The notes under the pieces: generated by a model | Told to the model about the DNA's origin: nothing | Database searches by the model: none | Seen by the model: only the letters and a program-made list of their open reading frames with translations | NCBI GenBank assembly: GCA_022561255.1 | Contig: JADFRO010000026.1 | Coordinates: 1 to 15,435 of the forward strand | Reading direction: 5' to 3' | DNA length: 15,435 nt | DNA from: Planctomycetota bacterium | GTDB lineage: Bacteria > Planctomycetota > Phycisphaerae > UBA1845 | Program-made: the position numbers and the translations under genes | In this document: positions 1 to 7,311 of the stretch, in pieces | How the letters are laid out: the number at the start of each line of letters is the position of its first letter | How positions within the stretch are numbered: the first letter of the stretch is position 1

Positions 1-2
1 TT

Positions 3-1007
3 TCGGAGGCCCGCGCGGCGTCCAGCGGTGCGTCCGACCTACCATCGGATGAGTGGACCGTTTTTCTCGGCAGCGGCGACGTGTTGCGCGGTCGCGTCGT
101 CGATGGTTTCGACGAGACGCTCGTTTTGGATACACGCGATCTACGACGCGTTTCGATTTCGCTGGAGTCGGTTTCGCGGATCGTTTCGCCACGCGCGCGG
201 CGTGCGGCGTATGACGAATCGCGACGGCTGTTCGAGCGCGCTGGACCCACGGACGACGACGTCGTGCTCTTGACCAATGGCGACGTGCTGCGTGGGTTCG
301 TCGTTGGGATGGACGCGGAAAGTCTGTTGTTCGACACCGGCACGGGTCAGACTCAGGTTCCCCTCCGGCTGGTTCTCAGTGCACGGTTCGCGCACGCTCT
401 ACGCCAGACCCCCGATACGCCGTACCTTGTGCTCAGCTTCAAGGACGGTGGCCGCGTGACGGTCGTCGCGTTCGAGTTGGAGGGTGGTGCGGCTGAGGCG
501 CGATTGCTGACGGGCTCACGTGTTTCGGTGGAGATGGATCGCGTCGCGCGGGTCGATCTTGTCGGAGGCCGATGGGAGTGGCTTTCCGAGCATGCCCCCA
601 TCAGCGTCGAAAGCGCCTCGATGCTCGCGTTGGATTGGGCGTACGGGGTCGACCGCAACGTTCGCGGCGGTCCGATCGTCGTTGCGGGAGAGCGTTTCCG
701 GCGCGGCTTCGGTGTACACAGCCGCTCTGCGCTCACCTTCGCGTTGAAAGGGCGTTACACCCAGTTCGTGACGTGGTTCGGCATGGACGACGACAGCGGT
801 CCGTTCGCGGACGTTTCTGTACTCGTTCTCGTCGACGGGCAGCGGCGGTACCAGCAGTCCGGAGTTCGCCTCGGAACGCTGACCGGACCGGTCCGTCTTG
901 ACGTTACCAACGCGAAGCGAATCGAGCTGATCGTGGAATTCGGCGAGAACGGCGATCTTCAGGACCGCTTCGACTGGGTCGAGCCGGGCTTGGTTCGAGC
1001 GAAGTGA
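3..1007 (+). CDS. NPCBM-domain protein with N-terminal repeats, 5' end cut off by the window
   Basis: The frame is open from base 3 to the TGA at 1005-1007, giving 334 visible residues; the true start lies upstream. A GTG at 81 could act as a start but is unlikely, because the residues before it are part of a repeat. The segment with GSGDVLRGRVV (from about residue 20) is echoed by TNGDVLRGFVV about 64 residues later, and a third looser copy follows (LSFKDGGRVTVV). The C-terminal ~140 residues match the NPCBM fold (novel putative carbohydrate-binding module), with the hallmark stretches GFGVHSRSALTFAL, FVTWFGMDDD and VLVDGQ. NPCBM domains usually sit on exported proteins acting on glycans. 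No catalytic domain is visible. A signal peptide, if present, lies outside the window. The gene ends 10 bp before the stop of the convergent gene at 1018. The domain call is strong; the role is unknown. Confidence 0.82.
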   Translation, partial: SEARAASSGASDLPSDEWTVFLGSGDVLRGRVVDGFDETLVLDTRDLRRVSISLESVSRIVSPRARRAAYDESRRLFERAGPTDDDVVLLTNGDVLRGFVVGMDAESLLFDTGTGQTQVPLRLVLSARFAHALRQTPDTPYLVLSFKDGGRVTVVAFELEGGAAEARLLTGSRVSVEMDRVARVDLVGGRWEWLSEHAPISVESASMLALDWAYGVDRNVRGGPIVVAGERFRRGFGVHSRSALTFALKGRYTQFVTWFGMDDDSGPFADVSVLVLVDGQRRYQQSGVRLGTLTGPVRLDVTNAKRIELIVEFGENGDLQDRFDWVEPGLVRAK

Positions 1008-1017
1008 GCCGTCGACG

Positions 1018-1803
1018 CTACGGTACGCTCTTCGTCTCGTCCGTGAATTCGTATCTCTCATGTATGGGGAGCGTGAACTTCTCGTCGGGGAAATCGGGGG
1101 CGAGATCGACCTCGAGCACCTTGAACATGAACTGCTCTTCACCTGATTCGTCCATCTCGATGATCTTCGTCTGAATGCCGGTTTCTTTGTCGAACCAATA
1201 CGTGCTCGTCCAAGTGCCGTTCTTCGGCGTTACCGAGAATACGTACATGTCTTTTTCATCGAGTGACTCACCGGGAAGAAGCTTGAGCGTGTTGTCTGTC
1301 AAAAGTTGGCGGAACAGGTCGCTGCCGCCGACTTGGAGAAGTCGATCCGGGTCGTAGTATGCCTTCGTCGCCGTATAGAGCTTATGCTGCTGAACGGTCG
1401 ACCACAGGAACTCTCCGTCGTGAACGGTGGTGAGCACTTCAGCCGTTTCGAGTCGTTTTCCGTCTTCGATTTCGAACGATAGGTTGTTGAACACCCAGAT
1501 GCGTACGAGAGGGGCGCCGTCGGTCTTGACGTAGCTGTATTGGATGTCACCCCAGGTCTTTCCGGGCTTACCGGCGGCGTTGGGTATCTCGGTGTCGATC
1601 ACGACGTAGACACGGTCGTGCTCCTCCCACCGCGCGATCAACTCGTCGACGACGCCTTGCACGGCAGGATCTACCGGGCCTGTGGCGTCGACACCCGCCG
1701 GACCGGAGGTGATTCCGGCGTTGGGCCGACGGCAGACGGTGTAGCCGGTCAGCGCCGCAACGATTACGATAAGGATTCCAACCAATGGGATTCGGTTCTG
1801 CAT
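1018..1803 (-). CDS. membrane-anchored LolA/LolB-fold-like protein
   Basis: 261 residues, starting at the ATG at 1803-1801; the frame continues upstream, but the hydrophobic N-terminus (MQNRIPLVGILIVIVAALTG) and a GAGG Shine-Dalgarno about 10 nt upstream favour this start. One N-terminal membrane segment (about residues 5-22) is followed by a periplasmic or external domain. The cysteine after it (GYTVC) does not make a convincing lipobox, so an uncleaved anchor or a poor lipoprotein signal is more likely. The rest has the feel of the LolA/DUF2092 outer-membrane-lipoprotein-carrier fold: beta-rich, with segments such as VLTTVHDGEFLW, TYWFDKETGIQTKI and FKVLEVDLAP, ending in FTLP. These proteins bind lipids or lipoproteins in a half-barrel. 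The fold is inferred from pattern alone. It is convergent with the NPCBM gene (10 bp between stops), with no visible terminator. Confidence 0.72.
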   Translation of the reverse strand: MQNRIPLVGILIVIVAALTGYTVCRRPNAGITSGPAGVDATGPVDPAVQGVVDELIARWEEHDRVYVVIDTEIPNAAGKPGKTWGDIQYSYVKTDGAPLVRIWVFNNLSFEIEDGKRLETAEVLTTVHDGEFLWSTVQQHKLYTATKAYYDPDRLLQVGGSDLFRQLLTDNTLKLLPGESLDEKDMYVFSVTPKNGTWTSTYWFDKETGIQTKIIEMDESGEEQFMFKVLEVDLAPDFPDEKFTLPIHERYEFTDETKSVP

Positions 1804-1856
1804 GTCCTGGCAACCTCGTATCTTTGAGCGCGCGCTTCCCGCGGCGCCGCTGCGAC

Positions 1857-1865
1857 AGTGTAGCA
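1857..1865 (-). promoter_or_regulatory. possible extended -10 promoter for the gene at 1803
   Basis: On the minus strand the sequence reads TGCTACACT, an extended -10 (TGn plus TACACT), about 55 nt upstream of the ATG at 1803. No good -35 is seen at 17 nt. The rest of the 263-bp gap 1804-2066 shows nothing else recognisable. Confidence 0.25.
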
Positions 1866-2066
1866 CAGCCAACTCCGTTCGTCGCCGTCACCGTCGGTTG
1901 AGTGTTATCGGATCTGGTCCTACGGCAGCCGGGCGGCGCCTTGGTTCGACGCGCTTCTGGTGGAACGCATCCGTAAGCGTTACACTTCGACGATGATCTC
2001 GAAGCGAAGAACGGCGGACAATCGGCGGGACGACCGATAAACGAACGAGGGCGCGGAGAACCAGCG

Positions 2067-2738
2067 ATGGCCTCTAGCCGTAGGCAACAAGCCGTCGACA
2101 CAATCCAAAGAGAACGCGTCAGCGCCATCATCCGAACCGAGGACCAGTCCCTCGCCCACGACGCGATCCAGGCTGCCGTCGACGGCGGTTTTAGGGTCGT
2201 CGAGTTCACCTTGACCACGCCCGGAGCTCTGGAACTGATAAGCGTGTTCGCTAAACGGTCGGAGCTTCTCGTCGGCGCGGGCACGGTCATGACACCGGCC
2301 CTCGCCCGGCAAGCGGTTGAGGCCGGGGCGAGTTTCCTGGTATCCCCGATCTACGATCGCGACGTTGTTGTGGAGGCGGCCGCTTTAGGCGCCGTATGCA
2401 TTCCGGGGGCCCAAACGCCAACGGAAATGGAGACCGTACATCGATCCGGCGCGGATTTCGTCAAGGTCTTTCCCGCTCCGGCGGGCGGCGTCGATTTTAT
2501 TCGAGCGATTCGCGGCCCACTACCCCATCTCCGTTTGTTTCCAACGGCTGGCGCAACGCCGGATAACTTTACCGAGTATCTCGACGCCGGTTGCGCAGGC
2601 GTCGGATTTGTACGAACGCTGTTCACTTCCGATAACATGTCCAGCGGCGATTTCGCCGCGATCCGAGAGCGCGCAGCCGGGATCATCCGCAGACTCGCCG
2701 CATGGCGAGCGTCGAACACCGAGCGCGACGTCCGATAG
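2067..2738 (+). CDS. eda: KDPG/KHG aldolase family protein (class I aldolase)
   Basis: 223 residues, close to the usual ~210 for 2-keto-3-deoxy-6-phosphogluconate aldolase / 4-hydroxy-2-oxoglutarate aldolase. This family cleaves KDPG to pyruvate and glyceraldehyde 3-phosphate through a Schiff-base lysine in the cytoplasm. Visible family motifs: VVEFTL with the general-base Glu46, LVGAGTV (68-74), CIPGAQTPTE (111-120), and FVKVFPA with Lys133, at the same number as the E. coli catalytic lysine. The phosphate-binding loops differ: the usual PTGG is PTAGAT (159-164), and the usual GGS near the end is GFVRTLF (180-186). The R of the usual TLRT is T (TLTTP). The substrate may therefore not be KDPG itself. 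The start is supported by GGAG 8 nt upstream of the ATG. It is monocistronic-looking: 173 bp separate it from the next gene, and no edd or kinase partner is adjacent. Confidence 0.85.
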   Translation: MASSRRQQAVDTIQRERVSAIIRTEDQSLAHDAIQAAVDGGFRVVEFTLTTPGALELISVFAKRSELLVGAGTVMTPALARQAVEAGASFLVSPIYDRDVVVEAAALGAVCIPGAQTPTEMETVHRSGADFVKVFPAPAGGVDFIRAIRGPLPHLRLFPTAGATPDNFTEYLDAGCAGVGFVRTLFTSDNMSSGDFAAIRERAAGIIRRLAAWRASNTERDVR

Positions 2739-2911
2739 GGCTTTGCGGCGCTACACAGCGTCCGATGAGTCTTCTGTCGTCAAGTCCCTCGTTGATTTTT
2801 CCGACCTGACTATAGCAGCGATTCCGATGCTAATTGTGCGTCAATCGAAACGCACATCGTGTCAGAACTTACTCGGGCGCCGCTCGCTTGCTGTTGGGGT
2901 TCCACTCCGCT

Positions 2912-4351
2912 ATGAGCAAACGCGCACAACATTTGTGCTTGATGTTGGCTTCGCAGGTGGGCTGCGTTGCAGTGGGCCTGTGGATGCAGCGCCAGTTCCT
3001 TCAGTCCGCGGCGTTCAGCGCAGCCGTGGACCAGGCGTGGATCGAACTCGACGCGGAGATTGGACCGGTTGCGCTGAGCATCGACGATCCGGCGATCTCG
3101 GCGGAGGCACCGCTCGACTCCGCACAGGGACGACTTTCCGGGCTCTTGCGCGAACACAACTCGAGGATGGCTGGCCTCGTCGCCGTCGACGGACAATGGC
3201 GCGTGGTTGCAACGTCGCCTGACCCCCAAGGCACCACAGCGATCGCAGCGATCGGCCATGAACTCCAGTGGACGCCGTCGACGAAACCAAGTGCCTTGGC
3301 GGGCTCAGGCAGCCGCGGCACGTTGACGGCGGCTTCGGCGACGTTTGTCGCCGTCGCGGTGCCGCTCAAAGCGTTTGGTGGATACCTTGTTGCCTATCGC
3401 TCCCGTGAGGCGATCGAGGCGCGGACGGCGACGCTTCTGGCTTCGCTCCCGGCGATCTCCGGTCTGACGTTTGCGTGGACGTGTGCCCTGCTTGGCATAT
3501 CGGCGTACATGATCCTCGCGCGCTTTCATGACGAGGCTCAACGCGAACGCACCCGCTCCATTTCTGAAGGCCTTCGCCAGCGCCAAGAGCTGATTCGCAC
3601 GCGTGACGCGATCGTCTTCGGATTGGCGAAATTGGCTGACTCGCGCGACACCGACACCGGGGATCATCTGGAGCGGATCAGCGTCTATTCGACGACTTTG
3701 GCAACGGCGTTGCGGCGGCATCCTCAGTACCGAGACGAAGTGTCCGGTTCGTTTGTTCGGCTGATCGGGATCAGCTCAGCTCTGCACGACATCGGTAAAG
3801 TCGGTATCGAAGACCGCGTCCTGCTCAAGCCCGCCGCGCTGACAGCGGAGGAGCGTAAGGAGATGCAGGAACACACGACGATCGGCGCGGAATGTCTTCG
3901 TGAGATTGAGTACAGGCTGGGGAACTCAAACTTTCTGCAGATGGCTCGCGAGATCGCGAACGCCCACCATGAACGGTGGGACGGAAAAGGGTATCCGCAC
4001 GGTATGCAGGGGACGGAGATCCCGCTCGCCGCTCGCATCGTTGCGATCGCCGACGTTTACGATGCACTCGCCTCGCGACGTGTTTACAAGGAGGCGTTCG
4101 CTCACGATGCCTGCGTAGCGACCATTCGTGACGCGGCTGGAACCCAATTCGACCCAACCCTCGTCGAAGTATGGCTCGGGGTCACCTCCAAGTTTGCCGA
4201 CATCGCACGGCGGTACACCTCATCGGACACGAGCTCCGATTCGTCCGAAGAAGCGGCGGGTCGGGACGCGCCGAAAAAGAAGGACCAGGAAGCCTCGAGT
4301 GGTGACGCGGTAGCACGTCCCCTCGTATCGTCGACGATGTCGAGCGAGTAA
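2912..4351 (+). CDS. membrane HD-GYP domain c-di-GMP phosphodiesterase
   Basis: 479 residues from the ATG at 2912, where the first membrane segment follows directly; a GTG at 2834 would add 26 polar residues and is less likely. Topology: membrane segment at about residues 5-22, an external sensor domain of roughly 150 residues, a second membrane segment (about 180-205), a short coiled linker, then an HD-GYP domain (about 225-430). The catalytic signature is complete: GDHLERIS, HDIGKVGIEDR (His292-Asp293), HTTIGAE, HHERWDGKGYP (His352-His353, GYP 360-362), IPLAARIVAIADVYDAL, FDP. HD-GYP enzymes hydrolyse c-di-GMP, usually to GMP, with a di-/tri-metal centre. The Ser/Glu/Lys-rich C-terminal ~45 residues look disordered. 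It stands 97 bp upstream of a second HD-GYP-like membrane gene, with which it likely forms an operon. No GGDEF partner lies in the window. Confidence 0.93.
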   Translation: MSKRAQHLCLMLASQVGCVAVGLWMQRQFLQSAAFSAAVDQAWIELDAEIGPVALSIDDPAISAEAPLDSAQGRLSGLLREHNSRMAGLVAVDGQWRVVATSPDPQGTTAIAAIGHELQWTPSTKPSALAGSGSRGTLTAASATFVAVAVPLKAFGGYLVAYRSREAIEARTATLLASLPAISGLTFAWTCALLGISAYMILARFHDEAQRERTRSISEGLRQRQELIRTRDAIVFGLAKLADSRDTDTGDHLERISVYSTTLATALRRHPQYRDEVSGSFVRLIGISSALHDIGKVGIEDRVLLKPAALTAEERKEMQEHTTIGAECLREIEYRLGNSNFLQMAREIANAHHERWDGKGYPHGMQGTEIPLAARIVAIADVYDALASRRVYKEAFAHDACVATIRDAAGTQFDPTLVEVWLGVTSKFADIARRYTSSDTSSDSSEEAAGRDAPKKKDQEASSGDAVARPLVSSTMSSE

Positions 4352-4430
4352 CGAAAAGGAGAGCGCAGGCCAAACGGCGCGACGCGAAGAACCACTTGGC
4401 TAACCCGCCACAATGAATCACTCCGTAGCG

Positions 4431-4438
4431 GGGAGGAG
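4431..4438 (+). promoter_or_regulatory. strong Shine-Dalgarno deciding the start at 4449
   Basis: GGGAGGAG lies 10 nt before the ATG at 4449. The alternative ATG at 4413 has no purine-rich site in front of it, so the shorter protein is preferred. Confidence 0.6.
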
Positions 4439-4448
4439 TTTAGTCTCT

Positions 4449-5426
4449 ATGAATATGAACCGAAAAAGAGAACGCCGCATCTTTGAGATCATGCTGGTCA
4501 TCGTCACCGTCGGCATGACGTACCTTGTCTATCGCATGGGAGGGTACAAGCTGGTGGCGCTGAATCTGTTCTTCCTGCCGATCGTCTTGAGCGGCTACTA
4601 TCTGGGAAGAACCAGCGCGGGCATCCTCGCTCTGTTTTGTGCACTGGCTGTTACCGTTGCCACCACGCTCGACCCTTCCGGTTTTGCTGCTTACAGCAAT
4701 CCGATTACGATCGGTTTAGCGCTAACGGTGTGGGCGGCTGTCTTGGGCATGACCGCGATCCTCGTCGGCACGCTGTGCGATGAACGGGCGGCCAAAGTCA
4801 ATGAGCTTCACGAAGCCTACGTCGGTGTCGTCGAAGTGCTGTCCCGCTACTTGCAGACCGGTGATCCGAAGGTCAAAGGCAAGCCCATCCGGGTCGCTGA
4901 AATGTGTCAGTCGGTCGCCGAAGAGATGAAGCTGCCGCGAAATCAGATCGACGACATTCGTGTAGGTGCCTTGCTTTACGATCTTGGCAATGTTGAAATT
5001 ACGACCAAGTTGATGAGCCGGGCTGTCGACTCGTTGGAGTCCGGTTCCGGCGGTTCCGAGCACCACACGTTTTTGGGGACGGATCTCCTGGATTCGCTCG
5101 GCATGGTACTTCACAGTGCGCTTCCGTTGTTGATGAACCAGCAGGAGAGCTGCGCTCCGCAGAGGGGCTTGCACGACGCGCTTGTATCCGCGGAGGACGG
5201 GCTGTGCGGTGACGTCCCCCTGGGCGCTCGGATCATCCATGCGGTGCGAGCCTATGACGATCTCGTGTCTGCGGACGGCGATGGCCAAACGAATTCGCCC
5301 GCAGGGGCGATCGCGGAACTACGGCGAACCGCGTCCAAGGAGGTGGAGCGAGAGGTCATCACCGCGATTGAGCGTACCGTGAAGCGTGCTTCGACGGCAA
5401 AAGCGGCTGAGCACGCATTCGTGTAA
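4449..5426 (+). CDS. four-TM protein with degenerate (probably inactive) HD-GYP-like domain
   Basis: 325 residues from the ATG at 4449. Four hydrophobic segments occupy about residues 14-120 (IMLVIVTVGMTYLVY; NLFFLPIVLSGYYLG; ILALFCALAVTV; ITIGLALTVWAAVLG), followed by a cytoplasmic domain. That domain follows the HD-GYP helix order: EVLSRYLQTGDP, then GKPIRVAEMCQSVAEEM, then VGALLYDLGNVEI. The metal-binding His-Asp pair is Tyr177-Asp178, the following GK is GN, the early His of the 'GHxxRV' motif is Lys, and the HHExWDGxGYP loop is absent. The final helices keep the 'LGARIIHAVRAYDDL' pattern of the family. Catalysis is therefore not expected; a c-di-GMP-binding, scaffold or regulatory role is plausible by analogy with degenerate EAL/HD-GYP proteins. 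It lies directly downstream of an intact HD-GYP gene on the same strand. Confidence 0.82.
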   Translation: MNMNRKRERRIFEIMLVIVTVGMTYLVYRMGGYKLVALNLFFLPIVLSGYYLGRTSAGILALFCALAVTVATTLDPSGFAAYSNPITIGLALTVWAAVLGMTAILVGTLCDERAAKVNELHEAYVGVVEVLSRYLQTGDPKVKGKPIRVAEMCQSVAEEMKLPRNQIDDIRVGALLYDLGNVEITTKLMSRAVDSLESGSGGSEHHTFLGTDLLDSLGMVLHSALPLLMNQQESCAPQRGLHDALVSAEDGLCGDVPLGARIIHAVRAYDDLVSADGDGQTNSPAGAIAELRRTASKEVEREVITAIERTVKRASTAKAAEHAFV

Positions 5427-5626
5427 GCGTCCAATCCCGGTGCTCGGCGCCCGATAACTCACACCGCGTGGATTCCGGACTGCATAAAGCGAAACTGCCA
5501 ACTCTTCATCCGACCGTTGTCCTGTAACGATCGGGACAGGTCTTGGAGCAAACTTCGTAGCCGGCGGCGTCGATAGTTAGGTGCGGGAGATTTGCGCGGG
5601 GAAATACACAACTACATGGGGCCGCT

Positions 5627-6901
5627 ATGAGCAGTATGCTGCACGTTTGTGTATACAACCAAGATCCGAACGCCGTGAGCGATCTGAAGCGCCATATTGA
5701 GGAGCTGAACTTCGTGCGACTCGTGGCCGAAGTCGACGGCCCGGACGCTCTCGCCGACACACTTCGTGAAGGATTGGTCAATCTGATTTTCTTTCACCTG
5801 GACCCGGACCCCGATCCGATTATCCGCGTGATCGACGACGTATCGGCTCGCTATCCCGAGCTGGCCATGATCGCCGTGAGCCACAGGTCAGACCCGGAAT
5901 CGATTCTGCTACCAATGCGGGCAGGCTGTGACCAGTTCGTATGCGAACCGATCGACAGTGCGGATTTCTCCAGCGCCGTAGCACGTGCGGCGTCCAGACG
6001 GTTGTCCGGAGTCCACAAGAGTCGGTGCATCTGCGTGACCGGGGCGAGCGGCGGGGCAGGCACGACGTCGATCGCATGCAATCTCGCCCTCGAGATCGGC
6101 AGCTTGGTGCAACGGGACTGTGCGCTGGTCGATCTGGACCTGCAGTTCGGGGATGTGGCGATGAATTTTGACTGCCAGCCACGTTACAACATCTACGATT
6201 TGGCCGAGAGCGGCAGCGAGTTGGATCAGGAGGTTCTCTCTTCAACGCTGACCTCGCTCCCGTGTAACGTGGCATTATTGGGCCGACCCGACCAGATCGA
6301 GCAGCATGAGGGCATCGGTTCCGATCTTGTGCATCGCGTCATCGAGATACTGGCTACGGCATACGAGAATGTCGTCATCGACGTCCCGGGGCGATTTGAT
6401 GCGCGAACCACGGCTGCCTTTGAGCAAGCGGACACCGTACTGATTGTTTGTCAACTCTTGGTTACAAGCATTCGCAATGCGCGACGTTCGATGGACTACT
6501 TACAACGACTTGGTGTTTCCGAAGAGCGTATCGAAGTCGTGGTGAATCGGTACGACGGTCGATCGAGAGGGTTGACGAAGAAGGATCTCGAGGACGTGAT
6601 CCAGAAACCGATCTTCGCTTCCGTGCCCAACGATTACCAGTTCATTGCGCGTTCGATCGACGTCGGCAAGCCGATCGCAGCAGTTGAAAGCAGCAACCCC
6701 GTCCGTGTGGCCATCCGCCGCCTCGCCTGCAGCATCGTCCACGACAACGCTGCGGATGCCGCCGGCTCCGACGACGCATCGGCCGGGTTTCTCAGTCGAC
6801 TGCTATCGAAATATCACGTTACGCGAGCGTCCACGCCGACCGGCGTCACGAAATGCTCCCAAGCAGCTCGCGCAGCTCGCTCTCGGAGTGGGCGTCCTTA
6901 G
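5627..6901 (+). CDS. cpaE: CpaE/TadZ-like pilus assembly protein (receiver-like + MinD/ParA fold)
   Basis: 424 residues. Residues 4 to about 118 have the layout of an atypical response-regulator receiver domain, with no clear phospho-acceptor Asp (LIFFHLDPDP at the end of beta-3). Residues 130-375 form a SIMIBI/MinD-like domain: P-loop GASGGAGTTS (139-148), ALVDLDLQFGDVAMNFD, VVIDVPG, ADTVLIVCQLLVTSIRNARR, VVNRYD and IFASVPNDYQFIARSIDVGKPI. This combination is the CpaE/TadZ family, which places Tad/Flp-type pilus machinery at its cellular site. Both lysines of the deviant Walker A (KGGxGKT) are replaced, by Ser141 and Thr146; CpaE proteins commonly lack the second, but loss of the first is less usual. 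The start has GGGG 5 nt upstream; Met4 is an alternative. The last ~30 residues are basic and low-complexity, and this end overlaps the convergent TPR gene by 56 nt. The 200-bp gap upstream (5427-5626) holds only weak hairpins. Confidence 0.87.
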   Translation: MSSMLHVCVYNQDPNAVSDLKRHIEELNFVRLVAEVDGPDALADTLREGLVNLIFFHLDPDPDPIIRVIDDVSARYPELAMIAVSHRSDPESILLPMRAGCDQFVCEPIDSADFSSAVARAASRRLSGVHKSRCICVTGASGGAGTTSIACNLALEIGSLVQRDCALVDLDLQFGDVAMNFDCQPRYNIYDLAESGSELDQEVLSSTLTSLPCNVALLGRPDQIEQHEGIGSDLVHRVIEILATAYENVVIDVPGRFDARTTAAFEQADTVLIVCQLLVTSIRNARRSMDYLQRLGVSEERIEVVVNRYDGRSRGLTKKDLEDVIQKPIFASVPNDYQFIARSIDVGKPIAAVESSNPVRVAIRRLACSIVHDNAADAAGSDDASAGFLSRLLSKYHVTRASTPTGVTKCSQAARAARSRSGRP

Positions 6902-7154
6902 CACTTTGGGCGACGGCGATCCCTTCGGTCAGGACGCTACGGGCGTCCTCGAGGCGTTCGCACCCAATTAGCGCATTGCCCTTGTGAAAATACGCCGCGA
7001 CGTAACCAGCGTCGAGTTCGAGCACCCGATCAAGCTGTGCGATCGCCATCTGCATCGAACCCTCCTTGGCGAGTTCCATTGCGAGGCCGAAGTTGAGAAA
7101 GACGTCCTCAGGCTCTTGCTCCAGCATGCGATCCAGCTTTTCACGTCGGGACAT
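6846..7154 (-). CDS. small TPR-repeat protein
   Basis: 102 residues. The start is fixed by an excellent Shine-Dalgarno, GGAGGA, 8 nt before the ATG at 7154-7152; the open frame runs further upstream, but that part is non-coding in character. The protein is almost entirely helical repeats: EDVFLNFGLAMELAKEGSMQ, AIAQLDRVLELDAGYVAAYF and HKGNALIGCERLEDARSVL match TPR positions (Trp/Leu-Gly-Tyr-Ala-Ala-Pro-type spacing), about two and a half units. It probably acts as a protein-interaction adaptor in the cytoplasm, as no signal peptide is present. It is convergent with the CpaE-like gene and overlaps its last 56 nt, and is divergent from the coiled-coil gene at 7312, with clear promoter-like sites for both in the gap. 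Confidence 0.85.
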   Translation of the reverse strand: MSRREKLDRMLEQEPEDVFLNFGLAMELAKEGSMQMAIAQLDRVLELDAGYVAAYFHKGNALIGCERLEDARSVLTEGIAVAQSAKDAHSESELRELLGSIS

Positions 7155-7197
7155 CAGCCGTATCCTCCATCGGGTTTCCAAATCAGGCGACACTGAC

Positions 7198-7226
7198 TTA
7201 TTACCCACCGGGGACGGAACCGTCAA
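7198..7226 (-). promoter_or_regulatory. sigma-70-like promoter for the TPR gene
   Basis: On the minus strand TTGACG (7226-7221) is followed after exactly 17 nt by TAATAA (7203-7198). Transcription would start near 7191, leaving room for the GGAGGA site before the ATG at 7154. This is one of the best promoter matches in the window. Confidence 0.5.
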
Positions 7227-7238
7227 TGTCGAGACGCG

Positions 7239-7267
7239 TTGATCGCCGCTCTCTATCCGGGTAGAAT
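7239..7267 (+). promoter_or_regulatory. sigma-70-like promoter for the coiled-coil/pilT genes
   Basis: TTGATC (7239-7244), 17-nt spacer, TAGAAT (7262-7267). It stands back to back with the minus-strand promoter, with 12 nt between the two -35 boxes. It would start transcription near 7274, ahead of the ATG at 7312. Confidence 0.45.
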
Positions 7268-7311
7268 GTTCGGGTGGCGAGGCCGGCGTCGTAAGAGATG
7301 GAGTTAAGGCT

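Noticed and set aside
2834..2911. Upstream GTG start for the HD-GYP gene
   Set aside because: It would add 26 polar, non-family residues ahead of the first membrane segment; the ATG at 2912 fits better, though its ribosome site is weak.
5150..5168. CTCCGCAGAGG in the degenerate HD-GYP gene, resembling the 18-bp repeat
   Set aside because: Only the short core matches, there is no 18-nt periodicity and it is far from the repeat-rich region; probably chance.
5513..5540. Possible terminator or regulatory hairpin upstream of the CpaE-like gene
   Set aside because: Stems are only 5-8 bp with a mismatch and long loop, and no T-tract follows.
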